Part shown: positions 1 through 6,633 of the stretch, one piece after another | Layout: each line of letters begins with the position of its first letter | Position numbering within the stretch: position 1 is the stretch's first letter | Source: Robiginitomaculum sp. | Lineage (GTDB): Bacteria > Pseudomonadota > Alphaproteobacteria > Caulobacterales > Maricaulaceae | Reading direction: 5' to 3' | Length of the DNA stretch: 8,491 bases | Assembly (NCBI GenBank): GCA_026982235.1 | Contig: JALSHM010000446.1 | Location: 1-8,491 of the forward strand | The notes under the pieces: generated by a model | What the model saw: the letters and a program-made list of their open reading frames with translations, nothing else | What the model was told of the DNA's origin: nothing | Database searches by the model: none | Program-made: the position numbers and the translations under genes

Positions 1-1
1 A

Positions 2-835
2 CCAGCCAATCCGGTGCGGGTTGCTACGCGGACCATACCAAAGAAACCCACAATAGCACAAAAGCCACCAGTAAGTGCGGTCATTTCTGCGCCGTCCATT
101 GCTAAAATAAGCCAGCCAACCGTAAGCCCTTATTCAGAGGTCACCAAGGATGTGCAAACAAAATTGGCATCTCTTGGCTTTTACACTGGCGCGGCGACGG
201 GACGGTTGGATGAGGCTACGATCAGCGCTATGAACGATTTCCAAAAACTTTTTGGTCAAGCAGAAACGCAACGAATCACACCGAATTTTCTAAATGAGTT
301 AAACAGCGCGAAAGCCGTCACTGTAGCTCCAGAACCAACCCCAGAACCGGCTCCAGAACCAACCCCAGAACCGGCTCCAGAACCAACCCCAGAACCGGCT
401 CCAGAACCAGTCTCAGAATCAATACCTGAGTCTGTACAAGAAGAGGCAAGCGCAGAGGCGCCGACCTTAGAGGCAAGTTTGACACCAGCAGAAATAAAGA
501 TCGAAACGCCCACGGAGGTGGAGCCGAAATTGGCACCAGAGCTTATTGTGAACGCAAAGAAAATCAAATCTGCGGGAGCTAGATACCCTATAGTTGCCGA
601 AAGGCGCGGTCACAACAAGAACGCAGTCGTATTGGTTTCTTATGATGTTGATGTAAACGGTAAAGTTATAAACGCAGTTGTGAAAGAAAGCACGGGCGTT
701 GGGCGCTTCAAAAAAGCGTTTGAAAGATCTGCCATCAGCGCTGCAGAAAAAGCAGAGTTTTCCGCCAAAACTGTCAATGGTAAGGCCGTAATCAGCAAGG
801 ATCACGAAACAAAATTTACCTTTAACATCGAATAG
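2..835 (+). CDS. Envelope protein with peptidoglycan-binding-like domain, Pro/Glu linker and TonB-like C-terminal domain (5' partial)
   Basis: The frame is open to the left window edge, so the true start lies outside. The GTG at 14 is only an internal codon. Counting from that GTG, residues ~44-95 resemble a PG_binding_1 module (VQTKLASLGFYTG, then TISAMNDFQ). Residues ~107-135 are a proline/glutamate linker of APEPTPEP repeats, followed by an acidic, proline-containing stretch. Residues ~180-273 resemble a TonB C-terminal domain: YPIVAERRG, then VSYDVDVNGKV, a 'STG..RFKKAFERSA' helix, and FTFNIE at the end. Pro/Glu linkers commonly span the periplasm in TonB-family proteins. I infer a cell-envelope protein bridging peptidoglycan and another partner. 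Whether it acts as an energy transducer cannot be judged without its N-terminus, where a membrane anchor or signal would be. There is no obvious intrinsic terminator between its stop and the tRNA gene. The domain calls are by pattern only. Confidence 0.75.
   Translation, partial: PANPVRVATRTIPKKPTIAQKPPVSAVISAPSIAKISQPTVSPYSEVTKDVQTKLASLGFYTGAATGRLDEATISAMNDFQKLFGQAETQRITPNFLNELNSAKAVTVAPEPTPEPAPEPTPEPAPEPTPEPAPEPVSESIPESVQEEASAEAPTLEASLTPAEIKIETPTEVEPKLAPELIVNAKKIKSAGARYPIVAERRGHNKNAVVLVSYDVDVNGKVINAVVKESTGVGRFKKAFERSAISAAEKAEFSAKTVNGKAVISKDHETKFTFNIE
326..409 (+). repeat. 24-bp in-frame tandem repeat, 3.5 copies, encoding APEPTPEP
   Basis: Three identical 24-bp units lie at 326-349, 350-373 and 374-397, followed by a half unit at 398-409. 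Each unit encodes APEPTPEP. Downstream the pattern decays into degenerate codons (VSESIPESV), which looks like older repeat copies. Perfect nucleotide identity between units suggests recent slippage or recombination. The unit is a multiple of three, so copy-number change would keep the frame and only alter linker length. Confidence 0.95.
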
Positions 836-877
836 CGGAAATTGTTCGAAAACCTATAAAGTGGTGGAGACAGAAAA

Positions 878-953
878 TGGTGGAGCCTAGGGGAGTCGAA
901 CCCCTGACCTCTTCGCTGCCAGCGAAGCGCTCTACCAGCTGAGCTAAGGCCCC
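878..953 (-). tRNA. tRNA-Ala (anticodon GGC)
   Basis: On the minus strand this folds as a complete 76-nt cloverleaf. The acceptor stem is GGGGCCT with AGGCTCC, U8-A9 follows, and the D arm begins GCTC. The anticodon stem CTTCG/CGAAG encloses the loop CTGGCAG, and the T arm carries GGTTCGACTCC. The anticodon GGC reads the alanine codons GCC and GCU. The acceptor contains the G3-U70 wobble pair, the classic alanine identity element, followed by discriminator A and an encoded CCA. One extra G lies immediately 5' of the mature end. The gene sits downstream of, and on the same strand as, the FYDLN protein gene, about 110 bp away. It could be co-transcribed with it or use its own promoter. Confidence 0.97.
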
Positions 954-1066
954 CATTATAGCACGACCATTCAACAGAGGCCGAGATTGGGTAGTGTTGT
1001 GTTTACCAAACTTAAATCAAGCTTTAAGTCAAGACAAATGACATAACAAAGTGATAAAAATTCGTT

Positions 1067-1558
1067 TTATTCGTCTTCCTCTTCGTCGTCGTCATCTTCA
1101 TCGCCCGTTGGCGGTAATAAATCCACATCGTCATCGTCGCTTGTAATCACGCCGTCTTCGTCGTCACTGTCAGTTGAAAAGCCGTCCATATCAGGCGTAT
1201 CATCCCCGAGATCATCATCACCGTCTTCGCCGCCAGAGCCGCCAAAACTGGCATCTCCGTCAAGCTCAAGCTCTTTGGCAGCCATTTCATCTGCGTCTAA
1301 ATCTTCTTCGTCAATATCTTCAGGATCCAATTCGTCGTCGTCCACATCATCAATGTCTTCATTGTCTTTTGTAGGGCTTTCTTTCGCAGGCTTTGGTGCG
1401 CTTGCGGCAGGCGCCACGGCTGCAATGTCAGCCGGATCAAAACTGTGTGCGCAATAGGGGCAAACCGCCGGACGCTTGGTTAGGTCATAGAATTTTTTTT
1501 CGCACTCTGGACAGAGTTGCTTTTCGCCTAAATCTGGTTTTGCCGTTTTTTTTGCCAC
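1067..1558 (-). CDS. FYDLN/TIGR02300-type acidic zinc-ribbon protein
   Basis: The 163-residue protein starts at a GTG. An AGGAC Shine-Dalgarno lies six bases upstream on the minus strand and decides this start. The N-terminal ~40 residues form a zinc-ribbon-like module with CPEC (Cys16, Cys19) and CPYC (Cys33, Cys36). Between them is KKFYDL (residues 21-26), the signature of the FYDLN_acid family; here it reads FYDLT rather than FYDLN. After an Ala/Pro/Lys linker (45-65) the remainder to the C-terminus is extremely acidic, with long Asp/Glu runs and a few Gly/Ser breaks, and is probably disordered. The family is known mainly from Alphaproteobacteria and its function is not established. The acidic tail could bind cations or basic proteins, but that is speculation. 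It is divergent from aroA, a context I recall as common for this family. Confidence 0.88.
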   Translation of the reverse strand: MAKKTAKPDLGEKQLCPECEKKFYDLTKRPAVCPYCAHSFDPADIAAVAPAASAPKPAKESPTKDNEDIDDVDDDELDPEDIDEEDLDADEMAAKELELDGDASFGGSGGEDGDDDLGDDTPDMDGFSTDSDDEDGVITSDDDDVDLLPPTGDEDDDDEEEDE

Positions 1559-1669
1559 GTTAACGTCCTATATTAAATTTCTTAAAGTCTATAATCGACA
1601 CTTGAACTATTACCTGACGGTTGTACATAGTCCAATTCGCCGTATAAGCGCCTGATTAGCGTTTGTATT

Positions 1670-1697
1670 TTGCAAGTCAACCAATATTGCCTAATAA
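1670..1697 (+). promoter_or_regulatory. Possible sigma-70-like promoter for the aroA operon
   Basis: TTGCAA (1670-1675) and TAATAA (1692-1697) are separated by 16 bases in the divergent intergenic region, shortly before the aroA ATG at 1716. If used, the 5' leader would be about 10 bases or less, consistent with no visible Shine-Dalgarno before aroA. The region is AT-rich, so chance matches are likely. Confidence 0.25.
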
Positions 1698-1715
1698 TAA
1701 CATGAAAACAAACAT

Positions 1716-3035
1716 ATGATTTCATCTGCTAAATCCAAGAGACCTGAAAAGCCGTTAAAAGGACGTGTGCGTACACCTGGCGATAAATCCATGTCTCACC
1801 GGGCTTTGATACTTGGCGCATTGGCTGAAGGTATCACGGAAATCACGGGATTGTTAGAGGGCGACGATATTTTGCACACGGCGGAAGCCGTTCGGGCGTT
1901 CGGCGCTGAGGTTAAGCGGGTCGGGAATGGGCACTGGACAGTGACCGGGCGTGGCGCACGTGGGTGGCGCTCTCCTAAAGACCCTGTCGATTTTGGCAAT
2001 GCAGGCACAGGTGCCCGGCTAGTTATGGGCGCGGCATCTGGGTTTAATATTAAGGTATCCTACACGGGCGATGCCAGTTTATCCTCAAGGCCCATGGGAC
2101 GCGTACTCAACCCTTTGCGTGAAATGGGCGCAATATTTGAAACCAAGAACGATCGGTTGCCGCTCAAACAAATATATGGCGGCAAGCTGAGTGCAATCCA
2201 TTACACTCCGCCCCATGCTTCGGCACAAGTAAAGTCTGCGGTATTGCTGGCTGGACTAAACACACAGGGTATAACCGAGCTTCATGAGTTAAGCTTAACC
2301 CGTGATCACACGGAAAACATGCTTCAGGCATTTGGAGCAAAAGTCGGGCGCAAACCCAAAGATGAAGGTCAAGTCGTTACGATCGCCGGCCCTGTCTCTC
2401 TGAAGGCAACAAAAATAAAAGTTCCGGGCGACCCCTCTTCGGCTGCTTTCCTTATCGCTGCCGCTTTACTGGTGCCAGGCTCAGACATTATAATAGAAAA
2501 TGTGATGATGAATAATGGGCGGGCAGGTTTGTTCGAAGTGTTAAACGAAATGGGCGCTTTTCTGCGGGCAGATAATTACCGACGTTCGGGCGGTGAAACC
2601 ATCGCCGATCTGCATGTGAAGCACTCCCGCTTGCGCGGTGTTATTGTTATGTCAAACCGGGTGCCGTCTATGGTGGACGAATACCCTATTTTAGCGGTCA
2701 TTGCCGCCACGGCTCGCGGTACGACTGTGATGCGCGGACTGGGGGAGCTACGGGTCAAGGAAAGCGATAGGCTGGCTGGCACGTTAAAAATGCTCAGCGC
2801 CAATGGGGTTGATGCCAAAATTGACGGCGATACATTGTCGGTAACAGGCGGGCGCATTGCAGGCGGCGCCAAGGTTAAAACCCACCACGATCATCGTATG
2901 GCCATGAGTGCGCTTGTCCTTGGCCTGGCCAGCGAAAAACCTGTGCGCATTGACGATGCCAGCATGATTGCCACCAGCTTTCCGCAATTTTTCGATTTGA
3001 TGGCAGAAATTGGCGCGCATATCGAAACGTCATGA
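1716..3035 (+). CDS. aroA: 3-phosphoshikimate 1-carboxyvinyltransferase (EPSP synthase, class II)
   Basis: This 439-residue cytoplasmic enzyme of the shikimate pathway joins shikimate-3-phosphate and phosphoenolpyruvate to give EPSP and phosphate. Family motifs run in order: PGDKSMSHR (21-29, with Lys24), FGNAGTGARL (93-102), SLSSRPMGRVLNPLREMG (121-138), SAQVKSAVLLAGLNT (169-183), TRDHTENML (195-203), VPGDPSS (236-242), PSMVDEYPILAV (317-328, candidate catalytic Asp321), ELRVKESDRL (344-353, Glu349 and Arg352), and DHRMAM (392-397, Arg394). The SAQVKSAVLLAGL and TRDHTE blocks closely follow the Agrobacterium CP4-type class II enzymes rather than the E. coli class I enzyme. The position that is Ala100 in CP4 and Gly96 in E. 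coli is Gly97 here. The start lacks a clear Shine-Dalgarno, but the N-terminus aligns well with the family. The stop overlaps the cmk start by four bases, so the two are probably translationally coupled. Confidence 0.97.
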   Translation: MISSAKSKRPEKPLKGRVRTPGDKSMSHRALILGALAEGITEITGLLEGDDILHTAEAVRAFGAEVKRVGNGHWTVTGRGARGWRSPKDPVDFGNAGTGARLVMGAASGFNIKVSYTGDASLSSRPMGRVLNPLREMGAIFETKNDRLPLKQIYGGKLSAIHYTPPHASAQVKSAVLLAGLNTQGITELHELSLTRDHTENMLQAFGAKVGRKPKDEGQVVTIAGPVSLKATKIKVPGDPSSAAFLIAAALLVPGSDIIIENVMMNNGRAGLFEVLNEMGAFLRADNYRRSGGETIADLHVKHSRLRGVIVMSNRVPSMVDEYPILAVIAATARGTTVMRGLGELRVKESDRLAGTLKMLSANGVDAKIDGDTLSVTGGRIAGGAKVKTHHDHRMAMSALVLGLASEKPVRIDDASMIATSFPQFFDLMAEIGAHIETS

Positions 3036-3679
3036 GCAAAGTCATCGCCATAGACGGAACCTTCGCCTCTGGTAAAGGAACCCTTGCAAAACGCTTAGCG
3101 GCACATTTTGGTTTTGCTTATTTGGATACGGGCAAATTATACCGTGCCGTAGGTTTACGGGCTTTGCAAACGCACACCGATATGGGGGACGGTAAGGCGT
3201 TGGCAGGCTTAGCGGCCAAAATAAAACCGGCTGAACTTGATAACCCCGAACTAAAAAGCGGCGCAGTTGCGGCTGCCGCCTCCAAACTTGCCGTTCATAC
3301 CGAAGTCCGTGCAGCTCTATTTGATTACCAAAGAAATTTCGCGCTTAAGCCCGGCAAAGGCTTTAAGGGTGCCGTCTTGGATGGTCGGGATATTGGCACG
3401 GTCATTAGCCCAGACGCGGATGTAAAACTATATATAGATGCCCAGCCGCAAGTGCGGGCTGAGCGGCGCTATAAGGAACTTTTATCCTATGGGGAAAACG
3501 TCACCTTGGAAAAAGTGGCCGCAGATTTGGCCGAGCGCGACCACCGCGACCAAAACCGCGATACTGCCCCCCTCAAGCCCGCTGCAAATGCGCACTTGCT
3601 TGATACGACAAACTTGTCTATAGACGCCGCGTTCGACCGTGCAAAGACATTGGCAGAGACCATTTTGTCGCAAAAATAA
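3032..3679 (+). CDS. cmk: Cytidylate kinase
   Basis: The 215-residue protein transfers phosphate from ATP to CMP or dCMP in pyrimidine nucleotide recycling. The start overlaps the aroA stop (ATGA). The P-loop is GTFASGKGT (9-17, Lys15), slightly unusual because most relatives have a proline after the first glycine (GP..SGKGT). Further family signatures are YLDTGKLYRAV (30-40), DGRDIGTVISPDADVKLYI (117-135), and the lid/arginine cluster ERDHRDQNRDTAPLKPA (168-184). LDTTNLSID (190-198) is the usual C-terminal block. It is somewhat shorter than the ~227-residue E. coli protein. Placement between aroA and rpsA matches the conserved proteobacterial cmk-rpsA pairing and makes the identification firm. 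Confidence 0.96.
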   Translation: MSKVIAIDGTFASGKGTLAKRLAAHFGFAYLDTGKLYRAVGLRALQTHTDMGDGKALAGLAAKIKPAELDNPELKSGAVAAAASKLAVHTEVRAALFDYQRNFALKPGKGFKGAVLDGRDIGTVISPDADVKLYIDAQPQVRAERRYKELLSYGENVTLEKVAADLAERDHRDQNRDTAPLKPAANAHLLDTTNLSIDAAFDRAKTLAETILSQK

Positions 3680-3772
3680 GCCTTTAGAACATAATGACGC
3701 CCGGATTGGCTGGGCTAGACCGTTGGTATAGGCGAAACCTGACCAATTGGCATAAACTAAATTGAGAAAACT
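3680..3772 (+). promoter_or_regulatory. rpsA leader with two possible stem-loops and weak Shine-Dalgarno
   Basis: The 93-bp gap before rpsA can form GCCC (3699-3702) paired with GGGC (3712-3715), with a loop starting GGA. A second hairpin at 3723-3746 pairs TTGGT with ACCAA and AGG with CCT around the loop CGAAA. An AT-rich single-stranded stretch leads to the ATG, preceded only by a weak GAG six bases upstream. In gammaproteobacteria, rpsA leaders with structured hairpins bearing GGA loops and poor Shine-Dalgarno sequences mediate autogenous control by S1. This one resembles that arrangement, but both stems are short. Confidence 0.35.
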
Positions 3773-5485
3773 ATGAGCACTGCTCAAGAATCCCTAAACC
3801 CGACTACAGACGATTTCGCAGCCATGTTAGAGGCCTCCCTCGAGACCAATAATATGAAAGAAGGTGGCGTTGTCACGGGTACCGTTACCGGTATTGAAAA
3901 AGACATTGTGATTGTCGATATTGGCCTTAAAACCGAAGGCCGCATTCCGCTACGTGAATTTTATGAACCCGGAAATGACGAGCCTGTCAAAGTTGGTGAC
4001 AAGGTTGAAATCTTCCTAGAGCGCATTGAAAACGCGCTCGGCGACGCCGTTTTATCCCGCGATAAAGCCCGCAGAGAAGAATCTTGGCTTAAATTGGTCA
4101 AAGAATGCGAAGACAAAAACCCTGTTAAAGGTGCAATCGTTGGCCGCGTTAAAGGCGGCTTCACCGTTGACCTTGGCGGCGTAAATGCGTTCTTGCCCGG
4201 CTCACAAGTGGACATCCGTCCTGTGCGCGACATCACGCCTTTGATGAACGAAGTACAGCCTTTTATGATTCTCAAGATGGATCGCCCGCGCAACAATATC
4301 GTTGTTTCGCGCCGTGCCATCCTCGAAGAAAGCCGCGCAGAACAACGCGCAGAGCTTATTGAGAACCTCAAAGAGGGCGAAGAGCGCGAAGGCATTGTCA
4401 AAAACATCACGGATTACGGCGCATTTGTCGATCTTGGCGGTATTGATGGCCTATTGCATGTCACAGACATGTCTTGGAGCCGCATCAGTCATCCAAGCCA
4501 GATCCTAAGTGTTGGAGATACAATCAAGGTTAAACTTATCCGTATCAATCCAGAAACCCAGCGCATTAGCCTTGGTATTAAGCAGCTGTCTGAAGATCCG
4601 TGGATGTCTGCGGTTGCTCGTTATCCTGAAGGCACCAAGCTTACCGGGAAAATCTCCAACATCGCCGATTACGGGGCATTTGTAGAATTGGAAGACGGTG
4701 TTGAAGGTCTTGTCCATGTTTCTGAAATGAGCTGGACAAAGAAAAATATCCATCCGGGCAAAATTGTTTCCACATCTCAGGAAGTTGAAGTGGTTGTGCT
4801 GGAAGTTGACCAAGAAAAACGCCGTATCTCTCTCGGTATGAAACAGCTTATGGGCAATCCTTGGGATAGCTTCTCTGAGCGCTTCCCTGTTGGAACAATT
4901 ATCAAAGGCGAAGTGCGTTCTATCACAGAGTTTGGCTTGTTTATTGGCTTGGAGGGCGAAATAGACGGCATGGCGCATTTGTCTGATTTGTCTTGGGACA
5001 AGTCCGGCGAAGAAGCTTTGGCAGAATACTCCAAAGGCGATGTGGTCGAAGCGAAAATCCTCGAAGTTGATATTGATAAAGAACGTATCAGCCTTGGCAT
5101 CAAGCAATTGACCAAAGACACGGGCGCAGGCCCTGGTGGTCAAGCGGCGGCTAAAGGTAAAACCGTTACCTGTACGGTCACCGAAGTGAACCGTGGTGGT
5201 ATTGAGGTTACATTCGGCGAAGAAGGCGCAGAGACGAAAGCCTTTATTCGCAAAAACGATTTATCTCGTGAACATTCGGAGCAACGCCCAGAGCGCTTTG
5301 CGGTTGGCGACAAAGTCGATGCCCGCGTCATCAGAACCGATAAGCGTACTGGACAAGTAACTTTGTCCATCAAGGCTTTGGAAATCGCTACCGAGAAAGA
5401 AGCTGTGGCGCAATATGGTTCATCCGATTCCGGTGCATCTCTTGGTGATATTCTTGGCGCAGCCTTGAAAGACCCGAAAGACTAA
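3773..5485 (+). CDS. rpsA: 30S ribosomal protein S1
   Basis: This 570-residue protein binds mRNA on the small ribosomal subunit and helps load messages with structured or weak initiation regions. Six S1 (OB-fold) repeats are visible at about residues 30-97, 117-182, 203-271, 288-358, 375-445 and 462-534. Repeats 3 and 4 show the strongest RNA-binding consensus, each with DYGAFV followed by 'GLLHV/GLVHVSEMSW'; repeat 5 has EFGLFIGL and MAHLSDLSW. Repeats 1 and 2 are the divergent ribosome-docking type. The length is close to the usual 557-570 residues. The C-terminal tail (535-570) ends in an acidic/Gly-rich segment and DILGAALKD. It lies 93 bases after cmk in the same direction, with an intrinsic terminator just downstream. 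The usual proteobacterial neighbour ihfB is not next to it. Confidence 0.98.
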   Translation: MSTAQESLNPTTDDFAAMLEASLETNNMKEGGVVTGTVTGIEKDIVIVDIGLKTEGRIPLREFYEPGNDEPVKVGDKVEIFLERIENALGDAVLSRDKARREESWLKLVKECEDKNPVKGAIVGRVKGGFTVDLGGVNAFLPGSQVDIRPVRDITPLMNEVQPFMILKMDRPRNNIVVSRRAILEESRAEQRAELIENLKEGEEREGIVKNITDYGAFVDLGGIDGLLHVTDMSWSRISHPSQILSVGDTIKVKLIRINPETQRISLGIKQLSEDPWMSAVARYPEGTKLTGKISNIADYGAFVELEDGVEGLVHVSEMSWTKKNIHPGKIVSTSQEVEVVVLEVDQEKRRISLGMKQLMGNPWDSFSERFPVGTIIKGEVRSITEFGLFIGLEGEIDGMAHLSDLSWDKSGEEALAEYSKGDVVEAKILEVDIDKERISLGIKQLTKDTGAGPGGQAAAKGKTVTCTVTEVNRGGIEVTFGEEGAETKAFIRKNDLSREHSEQRPERFAVGDKVDARVIRTDKRTGQVTLSIKALEIATEKEAVAQYGSSDSGASLGDILGAALKDPKD

Positions 5486-5507
5486 GTTTATTTGCAATGA
5501 ATTTGTG

Positions 5508-5540
5508 AAACCCGTACTTGGCAACATGTGCGGGTTTTTT
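5508..5540 (+). terminator. Intrinsic terminator of the aroA-cmk-rpsA operon
   Basis: AAACCCGTAC (5508-5517) pairs with GTGCGGGTTT (5528-5537) over 10 bp with one T-G wobble, around a 10-base loop. The right arm runs into six T residues (5535-5540). It begins 22 bases after the rpsA stop codon. Confidence 0.9.
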
Positions 5541-5620
5541 CATATGCGCGATACTTATTTGGTGGATTTACCCAGCCTGCTGTTTTAAAACATATTTCGT
5601 TATACATTAACAAGGTTGAT

Positions 5621-6613
5621 ATGAGTAATATTTGGGATATGGGTAATTTTTGGCAGGAGATTCCATTTTTTTGGGGTCTGGTTAGTCTCGCCGTTTTGGC
5701 GACATTGGTCGGTTTGCGGGCTTGGGTTTTATCCAAAAACCTGGTGCGTGATGCCGAACAAGAGTGGGATTATCAGGTCTCTGAAAACATGCAGGATTTG
5801 CGCCTGACCAAAGATGCATTTGTCCGCGCTTACACAAAAGTCAATGAACCGCGTGGCTGGAAGCTTATGGCAAAAATGTTGGCTGCATTTGCGGTTTTAT
5901 CAGTGCCCGCTTTTGCAGTTATCCAATTATTGCTCTATAAAGTGTGGCGGGATAACCTCAACGAAGTTTCCAAAATGCCACAATTTAAGGGTCGCCTAGA
6001 GGTGTTATCCGATCCGGTTTTGGTGTGGCAATTTAGCATATTCTTGTCAGTAATAATTTTCTGGGTGCTTGTGGTTGGCTGGTTCGTGCGCCAGTATTAC
6101 AAGGGGGCACCTGGCCTGATGCGTGATGCTTTGATTTTTGAACGTGCCGGGTTTATGCCGGAGACAAAATTAACTGTCGGCCCTAACCCAGCGCATTTTG
6201 ACGCAGGTGCATTTACAACATCTGAGGCACAGGGTCGCGATGTGCTTGCTGATATTTTCGCAAATACTCTTGGCCTGAGCAAGCGCACGCAACAAAATTG
6301 GCAGGGCAGTGGTCATATGTGCGATATTTATTCTGCGGGCGGTGATATGCAAATAAATGTGCATATAAAAAATGACGACGGAGAATTTACACAAGCCACC
6401 CACCCCTTTTTCTTTGCGGGTGAATTTGCCCGGCATGATGACAAACCGTTTTTGTATACGCTCATTTTCTTGATACCAAATGCCTATACCGCTTTTGAGA
6501 AAATAAAATCTACGGGCATTAAGATGGATAAAGTTTCGGCGACAAATTCCAGCCGCCACTGCGATTTCACAAGCGGCGCGATGGAAGTTTATATTTATGA
6601 TGAGCGCGGCTAA
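5621..6613 (+). CDS. Uncharacterised membrane protein with three predicted helices and a soluble C-terminal domain
   Basis: I do not recognise this family. I place the start at the ATG at 5621 because AAGG lies five bases upstream. The frame extends further left to a GTG at 5528, but that codon sits inside the rpsA terminator. The resulting protein has 330 residues. Hydrophobic segments lie at about 14-37, 82-106 and 134-156. The first two flank a charged ~45-residue loop (LVRDAEQEWDYQ onwards), and the third is followed by basic and aromatic residues (RQYYKG). Residues ~165-330 look soluble, with alternating beta-like stretches such as DMQINVHIKN and AMEVYIYDE. No cysteine pairs, Walker motifs or known catalytic signatures stand out. 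Transcription probably starts between 5541 and 5620. It converges on nth with only 20 bases between stops and no visible terminator there. Confidence 0.7.
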   Translation: MSNIWDMGNFWQEIPFFWGLVSLAVLATLVGLRAWVLSKNLVRDAEQEWDYQVSENMQDLRLTKDAFVRAYTKVNEPRGWKLMAKMLAAFAVLSVPAFAVIQLLLYKVWRDNLNEVSKMPQFKGRLEVLSDPVLVWQFSIFLSVIIFWVLVVGWFVRQYYKGAPGLMRDALIFERAGFMPETKLTVGPNPAHFDAGAFTTSEAQGRDVLADIFANTLGLSKRTQQNWQGSGHMCDIYSAGGDMQINVHIKNDDGEFTQATHPFFFAGEFARHDDKPFLYTLIFLIPNAYTAFEKIKSTGIKMDKVSATNSSRHCDFTSGAMEVYIYDERG

Positions 6614-6633
6614 TCCTAAAGTATTTCCATGCC

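Noticed and set aside
256..567. Minus-strand open frame of 103 codons rich in Gly-Ser-Ala-Val
   Set aside because: It is the antisense reading of the APEPTPEP repeat and flanks. It is open only because the repeat lacks stops in that frame.
955..960. Perfect TATAAT on the minus strand immediately before tRNA-Ala
   Set aside because: It abuts the mature 5' end, so a transcript started from it would begin inside the tRNA. It is probably coincidental.
1010..1029. Inverted repeat ACTTAAA/TTTAAGT downstream of the FYDLN gene as a terminator
   Set aside because: The 7-bp stem is almost all A-T and has no adjacent T run in the transcribed direction, so it is too weak to call.
4505..5143. Long minus-strand open frame of 212 codons inside rpsA
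   Set aside because: It is antisense to the conserved S1 repeats, has no plausible family features, and is an ordinary shadow of codon bias in rpsA.
5528..5620. Upstream GTG extension of the membrane protein gene
   Set aside because: The codon lies inside the rpsA terminator hairpin, and the ATG at 5621 has a Shine-Dalgarno while the GTG does not.
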